A stretch of DNA of 64,000 nt, taken from the NCBI GenBank assembly GCA_016845585.1, contig JAERSO010000143.1, forward strand, positions 1-64,000. The letters run 5' to 3'. This DNA is from Acidimicrobiaceae bacterium. Lineage in GTDB: Bacteria > Actinomycetota > Acidimicrobiia > Acidimicrobiales > Aldehydirespiratoraceae. Below are positions 17,154 through 26,514 of the stretch, in pieces. The first letter of the stretch is position 1, and each line of letters begins with the position of its first letter. The notes below the pieces were generated by a model that saw only the letters and a list, made by a program, of their open reading frames with translations, searched no databases and had not been told where the DNA came from. The position numbers were made by a program, and so were the translations under genes.

Positions 17154-18143
17154 ATGGGGCGAATCCCCGCTCTGGATGGATTGCGCGCCATCGCGATCGC
17201 GATGGTCATCGGGTATCACGTCGACAAGAATATCGTGCCGGCCGGGCACTGGGGTGTCCCCCTGTTCTTCGTTCTGTCGGGGTTCGTGATCACGAGTTCG
17301 ATCTGTGCCGAGGTGGACCGGACCGGTCGACTCGATCTCGGATCGTTCTACCGGAAGCGTCTGCTCCGGCTGTACCCCGCCGTGCTGGCCGTCTGTGTGG
17401 CCATGCTCGCGGTGGGAACGACGTGGTCGCTCGTTCTGCCGACGCTCGGTGGATACGCCAACTATGCGCGCATCGGTGGTCTCGGTCTCGGCCGTCTGAC
17501 GCACACCTGGTTCATCGCGGTGATCATCCACTTCTACCTCCTGTGGCCGTTGGTCATGCGGTTGATCCCGGCCCGCCACCGGACCAAGGTCATCGGCGGT
17601 CTCGCGCTGACGGCAGTCGTCTGGCGAGCCATTGCGATCGGTGTGATGTCGCCGGGTTGGGTCTACAACGCGACCGATACCAACGTTGCAGGACTCCTCG
17701 TGGGGAGCTATTTGGCCGTCGCTGCTCCCGGGAACTGGCGATCTGCCGGATGGTCGATTCCGGGCATTCTGGGCCTCATGCTGCTCCCGGTGTTCGGCGA
17801 TGCGGGTCGAGGCGTCTTCTGGGGCGGGTTCCTGGCCCTGGCGCTCGCGGCGATGGCTGTGCAATACGCGCGAACGGGTCCAGCGTGGTTGGAGGGCCGG
17901 ATCCTCCTGCGCGTCGCCGAAGTGTCCTTCGGGCTCTATCTCTGGCACTACGTGTTCGTCCGCTCGGACATCGCCCTCTGGGTGGCGGTCGTTTCGACCG
18001 CGGCCGCCACCGTTGCCTCGTGGTGGCTCGTGGAGCAGCCGGTGCTGCGCTGGGACGCCCGGCTCCGGGCTCGAACCCGCGATTCTGAGTCGTTTGGCCC
18101 TACCACAGCGAACACTGGGAGCGGCAAAATGGAGGACGTGTAG
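17154..18143 (+). CDS. Acyltransferase 3 family membrane protein (OafA/YrhL-like)
   Basis: RIPALDGLRAIAIAMVIGYHV, GVPLFFVLSGFVIT, SFGLYLWHY; multiple TM segments. Confidence 0.9.
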   Translation: MGRIPALDGLRAIAIAMVIGYHVDKNIVPAGHWGVPLFFVLSGFVITSSICAEVDRTGRLDLGSFYRKRLLRLYPAVLAVCVAMLAVGTTWSLVLPTLGGYANYARIGGLGLGRLTHTWFIAVIIHFYLLWPLVMRLIPARHRTKVIGGLALTAVVWRAIAIGVMSPGWVYNATDTNVAGLLVGSYLAVAAPGNWRSAGWSIPGILGLMLLPVFGDAGRGVFWGGFLALALAAMAVQYARTGPAWLEGRILLRVAEVSFGLYLWHYVFVRSDIALWVAVVSTAAATVASWWLVEQPVLRWDARLRARTRDSESFGPTTANTGSGKMEDV

Positions 18144-19474
18144 TGAGATTTCCGAGCGGAGTCGACACGGACGGGCGAGCCGTAGTCGAGCGCGTGGTAC
18201 CGGCGTACCCAGCGTACGACATGTGGGTGGATCCGTTCGAAGGAGGGCAGACGAATGCGAACTGGGCGTACACGATCTTGAAGCGGTTCGTCTTCCTCGT
18301 GGCGGTGTTGAACGTCTTCGTCCTTGCCGGGCTCCTGGTCTTCCACCCCGGTTCCAGCGATGATGCGACCGCGGCGGTGTCCGGTGATGAGTCGGCCGCG
18401 CCCGACGAGCCGGTGGCCACGTCCGATTCGGTGGACGCGGCGGTCGAGTTCGAGGTCGCTGACGACTCGACAGCGGACCCCACACCGATCGCCGACGATG
18501 GCGCGCAGACGACCGGCGGCCCACTTCCCGTGGACACACAGGACGTGTCCGTCAACGCGGTCTATCCGCCCCCGTATCCGGACCCATTCGAGCCCACGGC
18601 CAATGAAGTGCAGGCGGATGCGAAACGAATGGGCACCATGGCGGCCTACGCAATCACGAACTACGAGGCCGATTCCTCGCTGTCCGATGTCGTGGCCACG
18701 CTTCCGCGGCTCGATCCCGACTTCGCCGGTGCCACGGTGTTGCAGGTGCAGAGCGTGCACCACCCCTCGATGTGGTCACGCGGCACGGTCGAGTACGCGC
18801 AACTCGGCGGGCACCTCGATGGTCGGATCTCGATCATCGTCGTGATCCGCCAGGAACTGGGTCTCGTGGGCAGCGGAGATCCCGAACGCATCGAGACCCG
18901 AACGATGGAAGTGCGTCTCGCTCGTTCGGAATCGGGCGCGTGGGGTCTCGAGACGATCGCCTCGGCCGGTGGACAGCCGCTCGATCGTCCGGCCGACCTC
19001 TCGCCATTGGCCGCTGCCGTGGTCGATCATGAGCTGATCGATCTGCCCGACACCGGCGTCTGGGACATCTACGCCGGCTACATCGACGAGCAACTGTTCC
19101 AGGTGATGCTCGACATCGCGGAGCGCACTCCGTACTCGGTCGTCGTGTTGCAGACCGGTCACTCGTACAACGTCTTCGGAACGAACCGAGTGAGCAATCA
19201 TTCGGTCGGGAAGGCCGTCGACATCTACAAGCTCGAGTCCGAGCTCGTGATCGACGCTCACGACCCCTCGTCAGAGTTCTATGCGCTGTCCGAGTGGGTG
19301 GTGTCGCGCTACGACATCAAGGAGTTCGGGAGTCCGTGGCGGTTCCCTGACGCGGTTGCCCACACGTTCACCAACCAGGTCCACCACGACCACTTGCACA
19401 TCGGCGTCTACCCGTATCCGACGTCGCCGAATCCGCCGCCGGAGCCGGCCGCGGTGCTTTCGGACTCGGAGTGA
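18143..19474 (+). CDS. Membrane-anchored protein with C-terminal M15/VanY-like peptidase domain
   Basis: One TM segment near residue 50, acidic/Thr linker, C-terminal SNHSVGKAVDIY and HHDHLHIGV, resembling M15 SxHxxGxAxD and HxH motifs. Confidence 0.6.
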   Translation: MRFPSGVDTDGRAVVERVVPAYPAYDMWVDPFEGGQTNANWAYTILKRFVFLVAVLNVFVLAGLLVFHPGSSDDATAAVSGDESAAPDEPVATSDSVDAAVEFEVADDSTADPTPIADDGAQTTGGPLPVDTQDVSVNAVYPPPYPDPFEPTANEVQADAKRMGTMAAYAITNYEADSSLSDVVATLPRLDPDFAGATVLQVQSVHHPSMWSRGTVEYAQLGGHLDGRISIIVVIRQELGLVGSGDPERIETRTMEVRLARSESGAWGLETIASAGGQPLDRPADLSPLAAAVVDHELIDLPDTGVWDIYAGYIDEQLFQVMLDIAERTPYSVVVLQTGHSYNVFGTNRVSNHSVGKAVDIYKLESELVIDAHDPSSEFYALSEWVVSRYDIKEFGSPWRFPDAVAHTFTNQVHHDHLHIGVYPYPTSPNPPPEPAAVLSDSE

Positions 19475-19534
19475 GCTCGGAGGTCCCACGCGCCTTCCTG
19501 CCGGACCACACCCCACGCGAGCGCTCGTCACCGA

Positions 19535-20410
19535 TCAGTAGCTGAAGGTGGGGCTGGGCTCGGTCAACTCGGCTCTGATCGCGGCGGCGAGTTCGGCGGT
19601 GAGTTCCGTTGGATCGCCCGGGGCGAGGCGGGCGACGTAGCTCATCTTGCCCAGGTCGCCGATCGGTGGGCCGAGGTCCCATTCGACGCTTCCGACGGGA
19701 GCACTGCGGCGATTGATGAGCGCGACGCCGACGCCGGCCCGCACGGCCGATGCCACACTCTCCAGGCTCGCACCGCTGAAGACGGTGGTATAGCGGAGAT
19801 CTGCCGAACTGAGCGCTGACTCGGCCAGCTGACGCGTGATGCTCCCCTTGGTGAACGTCGCCAGCGGCAGATGCGCAGAATCGAGGAACGTTCCCTCACC
19901 GGCGATCCAGATCAGATCATCTCGCCACAGCACGTGATCAGTCGGACGGACTTCCTTGTCGGGCACGAGCGTGAGCGCGATGTCGAGTTCGCCGTCGTCG
20001 AGCATCGTCTCGATCACCCGGGCCCCGTCCCCGATGCGGAACACCACGGTCGACCGAGGGTGAGCGTGGCGGAAGTGACCGAGCAGGACGGCGACCTGTT
20101 CGGCGAACCGCTCCTCGCCGGCGCCGAGGCGCACCGTGCCTCGAATGGCCGAACTCGAGAGACGCGCCACCGCATCGTCGTGGGTTGCGACCAGGGAGCG
20201 CGCGTAGGGGAGCAGTTCCGCTCCGGTCGGGGTGGGTCGGAGTGCGTGTCCGGAGCGAACCAGGATGGGGGTGCCGATTCGCTCCTCGAGCCGGCGGAGC
20301 CGCAGACTCACGGCGCTCTGGCTGATGGTCAACTCGGCCGCGGCCTTGGTCATGGTCCCGCAATCGAGGACCGCGACGAAAGTTCGCATCGATTCCACAT
20401 CGAGCTGCAT
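19535..20410 (-). CDS. LysR family transcriptional regulator
   Basis: N-terminal HTH MRTFVAVLDCGTMTKAAAELTISQSAVSLRLRRLEERIG. Confidence 0.9.
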   Translation of the reverse strand: MQLDVESMRTFVAVLDCGTMTKAAAELTISQSAVSLRLRRLEERIGTPILVRSGHALRPTPTGAELLPYARSLVATHDDAVARLSSSAIRGTVRLGAGEERFAEQVAVLLGHFRHAHPRSTVVFRIGDGARVIETMLDDGELDIALTLVPDKEVRPTDHVLWRDDLIWIAGEGTFLDSAHLPLATFTKGSITRQLAESALSSADLRYTTVFSGASLESVASAVRAGVGVALINRRSAPVGSVEWDLGPPIGDLGKMSYVARLAPGDPTELTAELAAAIRAELTEPSPTFSY

Positions 20411-20591
20411 CAGGTGATATTACAGAACCTGCACACAAACCCGAGAATGTGTCTCTTTCAAATGGTAGGAGTTCACGTCAGACTCGGGTCTTGCGCACGT
20501 ATGCCCCCTCCTTGGACGACGTGCGACAACCGCGTGAGGCGGGCGATGTGTCACGCAGCATCGCCCGCCTCAGCGGCCCTCAACGGTCGGC

Positions 20592-22253
20592 ATGGTCGAG
20601 AGAGGTTCGATGACTCGGGCAGAACTCGTGTTGTTGGTCATCGCCGTGTTGCTTCTCGGCGTGTCGCTCGTCTCCAAGATCGTGCCGGTGGGCAAGAAGG
20701 CCGTGCTGTTCTCCGCCGGCGCGGTGATCGTCGCGAGCCTGAGCGCGCTGTCTGAACCCGCGGGCGGGATCTCAGTGTCGGACACGGCGACGATCGACTA
20801 CACCACTATTGCTGCGGTCCTCGTCTGGCTGAGCGCCGCGTTCTTCGTCACTGCCGTGCTCAAGCACGCGGTGTACCCGATGCGATTGTCGGCCAGCGGG
20901 GTGCCCACGACGCCCCTGCTCCTGCAACGCCTCATCAGCTCCGTGGTCTACCTGGCCGTGCTCACGGGAGTCCTTCAGTTCGTTCTCGACACGTCGGTCA
21001 CCGCGATCGTCACTGCGTCGGGCGTGGTCGCCTTGATCCTCGGCTACTCGAGTCGCAACATCATCGAGCAGTTCTTCTCAGGCATCGCGATCACGGCCGA
21101 CGACCCGTTCCAGATGGGCGACCTCATCCAGATCAACGGCGAGTGGGGATGGGTACACGACGTGAGCTGGCGAAGCATCACCTACCTCGACACCGACGAT
21201 AACTACGTCGTTGTCCCGAACAGCGTGGTGACGGCGAGCAACATTCTCAATCTCGACCGACCGGATCAAACCACGCGTCGAACGATGACCATACGTGTCG
21301 AGTACAACGTGCCGCCCCGTGTCGTGATCGATGAGATCGAAGCAGCGATGAAAGAATGTCCGCACATCGCGGACCACCCGTGGAACTATGCCGCCTTCCT
21401 CGAGTTCGACGAGATCGGCATGAAGTACCGGATCGCCTTCTACCTGAATCACTACAACGACTGGTTCGTTGCGAGCGACGAGCTCTTCAATGTCATCTGG
21501 TACCGATTCGCACGCAAGCAGATTCGGTTTGCCCACCATCGGAACCTCAACTACATCGGGAGCGAGGACGAGAAGCGAGGGCTCTACGGCTCGGCCTACG
21601 ACGAAGCCCGCTGGCGAGACCTCGTCGCCCGGTTCAAAGAGGTACCGATGTTCGAGGGCATGACGGTCGACGACATGGAGGAACTGGCGCAGCTGGCGAC
21701 CCTACGGGTGATGGGTCCGCCCGAACTCATCATGGTGGCCGGATCGGAGACGACATCACTGTTCTTGGTGGCGGAGGGGATCGCCGACCAGTTCGAGGTG
21801 GACGAGAAGGGGGCTGAGACCTGGATGGCAACGGTCAGCCATGGCGACACGGTGGGCCTGATGTCGATGTTGACCGGCGCACCGCCGAGGACCACCGTGC
21901 GAGCTCGTACCGAGGTCGCCGTATGGGAGATTCACAGCGAGTCACTCCACGCACTCTTCGAGCGAAAGCCCGAGGTGATGACCAACATCGCCGGCAACGT
22001 CGCCCGTTGGCAGGCGGAGGAGGACCAGACCCTCAACCAGATGGCCAGCGGCCGCAACGTTGCGGACGCAGAGATCACCAGTCGGACGATCGCATTGAAG
22101 AAGCGGATCGCCGGGTTCTTCGATCGACGAAACGACGACGGGCCCGATGTCATCGAAGCGCCCCCGCCGGACCGTGCCAAATGGGGCATCGACGTCGAAG
22201 CCGAGGACGCCGAAGCGGGGTTCGATGTCGAGGAGCACCGGCTGCGCCGATGA
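20592..22253 (+). CDS. MscS family mechanosensitive channel with C-terminal cyclic nucleotide-binding domain
   Basis: MscS core (GYSSRNIIEQFFSGIAI, DDPFQMGDLIQINGEWGWVHDVSWRSITYLDTDDNYVVVPNSVV) followed by cNMP-like domain (GSETTSLFLVAEG...GDTVGLMSMLTGAPPRTTVRARTEVAVWEI). Confidence 0.88.
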   Translation: MVERGSMTRAELVLLVIAVLLLGVSLVSKIVPVGKKAVLFSAGAVIVASLSALSEPAGGISVSDTATIDYTTIAAVLVWLSAAFFVTAVLKHAVYPMRLSASGVPTTPLLLQRLISSVVYLAVLTGVLQFVLDTSVTAIVTASGVVALILGYSSRNIIEQFFSGIAITADDPFQMGDLIQINGEWGWVHDVSWRSITYLDTDDNYVVVPNSVVTASNILNLDRPDQTTRRTMTIRVEYNVPPRVVIDEIEAAMKECPHIADHPWNYAAFLEFDEIGMKYRIAFYLNHYNDWFVASDELFNVIWYRFARKQIRFAHHRNLNYIGSEDEKRGLYGSAYDEARWRDLVARFKEVPMFEGMTVDDMEELAQLATLRVMGPPELIMVAGSETTSLFLVAEGIADQFEVDEKGAETWMATVSHGDTVGLMSMLTGAPPRTTVRARTEVAVWEIHSESLHALFERKPEVMTNIAGNVARWQAEEDQTLNQMASGRNVADAEITSRTIALKKRIAGFFDRRNDDGPDVIEAPPPDRAKWGIDVEAEDAEAGFDVEEHRLRR

Positions 22254-22319
22254 ATGGCTGCGTTCGAACCCCATGCGGTGCCGCTCGACGGGCCGACGGG
22301 TCAGTGGTGTCGCCCGCGA

Positions 22320-23789
22320 ATGGAAACATCTGGAACTGATGGGCGGGACAAGACCGTCGGCCTCGGCCTGGCCGGGCTGCTCGTGGCCGCACTGCTGTTG
22401 CGTGTGTACCGGGTCGGCGAGGACAGCCTCTGGTTCGACGAGATCCTGAGCTACCGGCGAGCCACCACAGGGTTTGGCGATGCGTACGACCTGATGCGCG
22501 ACGGCACTCATCCGCCGGGATTCACGCAGGTCGTGCAGCGTCCGTGGTTGGCATTCGGCGACAGCGAGTTCATGGTCCGGTTTCCGAGCGTCGTTCTCGG
22601 CACCGCCACCGTCGGGCTGACGTACATGCTGGGGCGTCGCGTCGGTGGGCGATCCGTGGGCCTCGCAGGGGCAGCGCTGCTGACGGTGCTGCCCCTGCAC
22701 CTCTACTACAGCAGAGAGGGGCGGATGTACGCCCTGCTCGCCTTCCTGGTCACCGGCTGGATACTTGCCCTCTCGACAGCCGATCGACGAAACGACGTCC
22801 GGTCGTGGTTGCTCTACAGCCTTCTCGGCGCAGCCGCCATGTACACCCACTACTACGCCGGCTTGACCCTCGCCGCGACGGTCGCCGTCTCCGCGTGGTT
22901 CTATCTGGCCAAGGGGGCCGACCCCGAACGTCGTCGACGCTGGATGATCGCAACCGCGGGGATCGGCGTGCTCTTCGTGCCCTGGTTGCCGACGTTCTGG
23001 CACCAGCTCCGCGACGATCCCGTCAGCCACCTCGAGACCCGGCCGCTGGGTGAGATCGCGCTGGTGCCGATCCAGTTCTTCACGGCTCATGCGGGAGCAT
23101 CCTCGATCGAGATCGTCGTTGTCGCAACGGCCCTCGTGGTCGTCATCGGACACGGCATCGTTCACCTGCTCGAGGCGGCGCGGCCGGCCGCGCAGATCGA
23201 CCTGACCAAAGCGGCGATCGTCGCGGCTCTCCTCGGCACGCTCCTGTTGGCTCTGGTGGCCGAGGTCCTGCGGTCGCTGATCTCCGTGCGCTACTTCGTC
23301 GGCATCCTCTCGTTCGTGTGCATCGTCGCCGCGGGTTTCGAGTCGTCGAGAAGACAGCCCGCAATCCTCGTGGCCTCGCTGGTGCTCGTGGTCGTCAGCC
23401 TCGTTCACGCTGTTCCGACGGTGCTCGACACATGGCGCCCCGAGTTCGAAGCTGCCACTGACCGGATCGAGTCACGGCTCGAGTCGGACACCACGGTCGT
23501 GCTCATCGGCCCCGAGGATGCCCGCATTCACGCAACGGGGTTCGACCACTACCCCGATCCGGCGCCGGGCGCCGGGCTCGTCGACATCGACCTCGCCGAA
23601 GGTGCCTTGCAGGATGCGCTCTCACAGATCGACCCGGGGAGTTCGGTCGTCTGGGTCATGCAGTACGCCACGATCGGTCCGATCGGCGTCCCGAACGGAT
23701 TCGCCCTCGCCTCCGAGGAACGGTACGACTCGCGGTTCTTCTCCAATGGTCGGGTGATGTCACTCACGCGACTCGAACGCGTGCCCTGA
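22320..23789 (+). CDS. GT39-type / ArnT-like membrane glycosyltransferase
   Basis: GEDSLWFDEILSYR, HPPGFTQVVQRPWLAFGDSEFMVRFPSVVLG, multiple TM segments. Confidence 0.85.
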   Translation: METSGTDGRDKTVGLGLAGLLVAALLLRVYRVGEDSLWFDEILSYRRATTGFGDAYDLMRDGTHPPGFTQVVQRPWLAFGDSEFMVRFPSVVLGTATVGLTYMLGRRVGGRSVGLAGAALLTVLPLHLYYSREGRMYALLAFLVTGWILALSTADRRNDVRSWLLYSLLGAAAMYTHYYAGLTLAATVAVSAWFYLAKGADPERRRRWMIATAGIGVLFVPWLPTFWHQLRDDPVSHLETRPLGEIALVPIQFFTAHAGASSIEIVVVATALVVVIGHGIVHLLEAARPAAQIDLTKAAIVAALLGTLLLALVAEVLRSLISVRYFVGILSFVCIVAAGFESSRRQPAILVASLVLVVVSLVHAVPTVLDTWRPEFEAATDRIESRLESDTTVVLIGPEDARIHATGFDHYPDPAPGAGLVDIDLAEGALQDALSQIDPGSSVVWVMQYATIGPIGVPNGFALASEERYDSRFFSNGRVMSLTRLERVP

Positions 23790-23903
23790 CCAGCGCGACA
23801 GAGTCTCAGAATCGCCCGTCAGTGAGGGCATGGTGACCCTTGAGCCTGATTGTCGTCGAGATCGCTGACCGACAACCCCAGGGCCGCGGTCCCGCCGAGA
23901 CGG

Positions 23904-26267
23904 CTATCGGATCGGGACCTCGACGAGGTCGCCCGCGGCGTCCAGTAGCCCGACCCGCACGGTGTTGACATCGGTCCGGAGCGCGTTGGCCGGCAGCAGG
24001 ACCAGGAACTGGTTGTCCGTGCCCCCGCTCTCGAACAGCGGTGAAACACCCACGATCTCGTCGTTGACGGCGACGATCGCCATGACATCCTCGGACGCAT
24101 CGGGCACCCGGCCGGAGATCTCCCCGGGGAGTACCTCGTCGCCGGGGGCAGTGAGTCCGCTCAATCCATCGACGCGTGCGGTGATCGTTGCCGACTCCTC
24201 CCAGATCTCGTCGGCGTTTCGGCCGATCAGTTCCGCGCCGGGAAGGCCGGTGTACAGGCTCGTGACCGGATCCTGGCCGGGTTCCAGTGGACTGGGGACA
24301 CCAGCCATCAGCCGGGCGTACTCTTCGTCGTCATCGAACTCGATGGTCCTCACCAGCGGGGCACCCTCGGTCACGGTGTACTGATTCGTCACCTTGATCG
24401 AATCGCGGTCGGCCACGGCGGCGGATCCAGCGGCGTCGCCGTCGGTCTCCCACGGCAATCCGATGTTGAGCAGGGCCGCGATGGTGGGGGTGAGGTCGGT
24501 GGTGGTCAGGTTCTCGTCGCTGACGACGCCGATCGATTGTCCGGGACTCTTGATGAGGAGGGGTGTGTAGGCCACTGCCGCCAGGTTCTCGGGGGTGAAG
24601 CTGCGCGGGTCGGTGTCAGGGGCGAACCCCATTCCGTGGTCACCGACGAGGATGATCATCGCGTCGTCGTAGAGGCCCTGCTCGGTCAGGTGATCGAGGA
24701 ACTCCCCGATGACACGGTCGGTGTACTGGGTCTGGAGAATGTGGCGTTGACGAAGCACCTGCATCTCCCAGCCGGACTGAGCGATGGGGCTGTGGCGCGG
24801 AGAGTGGTACTGCGTGCCGTCCTCGCGCAAGAACCACGGAAAGTGCGGGAGGACCAGGTGTAGGTAGCCGAAGATCGGATCGTCCGAGGGGCGGATCGCA
24901 GCGAGGAAATCGGTCAGGCGGCTGGGTTGTGACGACAACGGCATCCCGAGTCGCCGATCGGCTTCGTCGTCGTCGGGAGCAAGGGACGGCTCGGGGAGTG
25001 GGACGACGCTTCCGGTCGGCGCAATGGTCATCGTGGTCGACGGAGCCAGCGTCGTCGTGGTCGTCGTGGTGGTGCTCGTCGTGGTCGAGGCGCCTGTGGT
25101 GGACTCGGCATCGAGTCCTTCCTCGAACTGGTCGAATCCTTCGGCGTCCCCAGCAGGCGCGGGGTGTAGGCGATCGGTCCATACGTCCCATGACACCGAG
25201 AGCAGGCCTCCCCAATCGCGTGAGGGTTCCGCCTCGGCTTCCACCGGTTTCGTGGTCGTCGTGGTCGTCGTGGTGGTGTCGGGTGCGACGGTGGATCCCG
25301 TCGCCGACGATGACGTCGGCGGCAGGAGGGTCGTGCTCGGTGGTGGTGGTGGCTCCAGAGTCTCGCAGCCCTCGAAGCCGCAGAGCCGAGTGAGGACCTC
25401 GCTGACCACCAGGTGATGGCTGAACGCGAGGGTGCTGAACAGATTCTCCGGATGATCGACCCACACCGGGCTGCCGAACGGATCTCTGCCATCGAGCATC
25501 CCGGGTACGGCGCTGTGCGTGAAGTTCGCCGCGGTCGTGTGGCGACGGTAGAAGGTGGCGTCCTCGGCGAACGCCGCCAGCGTCGGGTACCGGAGCGGGT
25601 CGATGACGCCGTCGTCGGTGAGGAGCGTCTGCGTGGGGAGTTCGTCGAGAATCAGCATGTACACCGACGGCAGCGCTGCCGGTTCGTCGTCGGTACCCGC
25701 GTCATCCGTGTCCGATCCTTCGTCCGCCGCCGAATCGGAGGCGACCGGCAACCTGATCGGGGCGGAGAGTTCCTGGGTTGCGGTGGCTGCTTCGATCCGT
25801 TTGGCGACCGGCGACCAGAAGCCGAACTGAACGAAGAACATGATGTTCGCCGCGGCGAGGAGCATCAACCACGACCGCATGCCCTGGAACCGGTGGTGCA
25901 GGATCCCGCCTCCCACTCCGATCGCAACGCCGATCACGAGGTTCAGCACGGTGAGGTCGGATGCCGACTTGGCCAACAGGATGCCGAACCCGCCGAGGAG
26001 CACGCCGATCACGAGATGGTGGGCAACGTCGCCAGACCGCGAATCCGCCCGGCGGATCAATTCGACGACGACGCCGAGCACGATCGGCGGAACGAGCACC
26101 ACGAGCGTGGCGAAGACCAGGATCGAACGGCCCTCGAATCGGTACTGATCGAACGTGGCCGGTGCATTCCCGAGCAGATCGAGGAGCGGCTGGGCCACGA
26201 CCAGCCCGGTCGCACCGAGGAGTCCGAGAAAGCGGCGAAGCACGGCGGGAACGTACCAGACAGCCAC
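23904..26267 (-). CDS. Membrane-anchored sulfatase-like (alkaline phosphatase superfamily) protein
   Basis: N-terminal TM segments, VYMLILDELPTQTLL, GYLHLVLPHFPWF, IILVGDHGMGF; Thr-rich linkers; GTG start proposed at 26267. Confidence 0.8.
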   Translation of the reverse strand: MAVWYVPAVLRRFLGLLGATGLVVAQPLLDLLGNAPATFDQYRFEGRSILVFATLVVLVPPIVLGVVVELIRRADSRSGDVAHHLVIGVLLGGFGILLAKSASDLTVLNLVIGVAIGVGGGILHHRFQGMRSWLMLLAAANIMFFVQFGFWSPVAKRIEAATATQELSAPIRLPVASDSAADEGSDTDDAGTDDEPAALPSVYMLILDELPTQTLLTDDGVIDPLRYPTLAAFAEDATFYRRHTTAANFTHSAVPGMLDGRDPFGSPVWVDHPENLFSTLAFSHHLVVSEVLTRLCGFEGCETLEPPPPPSTTLLPPTSSSATGSTVAPDTTTTTTTTTKPVEAEAEPSRDWGGLLSVSWDVWTDRLHPAPAGDAEGFDQFEEGLDAESTTGASTTTSTTTTTTTTLAPSTTMTIAPTGSVVPLPEPSLAPDDDEADRRLGMPLSSQPSRLTDFLAAIRPSDDPIFGYLHLVLPHFPWFLREDGTQYHSPRHSPIAQSGWEMQVLRQRHILQTQYTDRVIGEFLDHLTEQGLYDDAMIILVGDHGMGFAPDTDPRSFTPENLAAVAYTPLLIKSPGQSIGVVSDENLTTTDLTPTIAALLNIGLPWETDGDAAGSAAVADRDSIKVTNQYTVTEGAPLVRTIEFDDDEEYARLMAGVPSPLEPGQDPVTSLYTGLPGAELIGRNADEIWEESATITARVDGLSGLTAPGDEVLPGEISGRVPDASEDVMAIVAVNDEIVGVSPLFESGGTDNQFLVLLPANALRTDVNTVRVGLLDAAGDLVEVPIR
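25028..25310 (-). repeat. Low-complexity ACC/ACG-rich tracts encoding poly-Thr linkers
   Basis: Two tracts, TTGASTTTSTTTTTTTTLAPSTT and VAPDTTTTTTTTTKPVE, in the sulfatase-like ORF. Confidence 0.8.
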
Positions 26268-26322
26268 TGGAATCCGTTGGAGGTCCCGGCTCTCCGTCGC
26301 GTCGCACCGGTAGGCTGTGCGG

Positions 26323-26514
26323 ATGCTCTCGTACTTGGATGCAGGCACCGGATCGGTGCTTCTGGCGGCTTTGGCCGGTGGCGCGGCCGGCTTTGCGGTG
26401 TTGGGTCGACTGATGTGGCACCGCTTCCTCGGCGTCTTCTCGAAGAAGCACCGTGTGATGGCCGACGAGGCGTCGGCGGAACTCGTCGGCGACGTTGCCG
26501 ACGACGATGCCTGA
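26323..26514 (+). CDS. Small membrane protein (MLSYLDAGTGS... family)
   Basis: MLSYLDAGTGSVLLAALAGGAAGFAVLGRLMWHRFLGVFSKKHR; stop overlaps start of next gene. Confidence 0.6.
   Translation: MLSYLDAGTGSVLLAALAGGAAGFAVLGRLMWHRFLGVFSKKHRVMADEASAELVGDVADDDA

Noticed and set aside
21942-23408. 488-aa minus-strand ORF
   Set aside because: Antisense to MscS and GT39 genes; charged, domainless translation typical of a shadow ORF.
25028-25310. GTCGTGGTCGTC-type repeats as a CRISPR or regulatory repeat array
   Set aside because: They are in-frame Thr codon runs in the sulfatase-like gene with no spacer structure.
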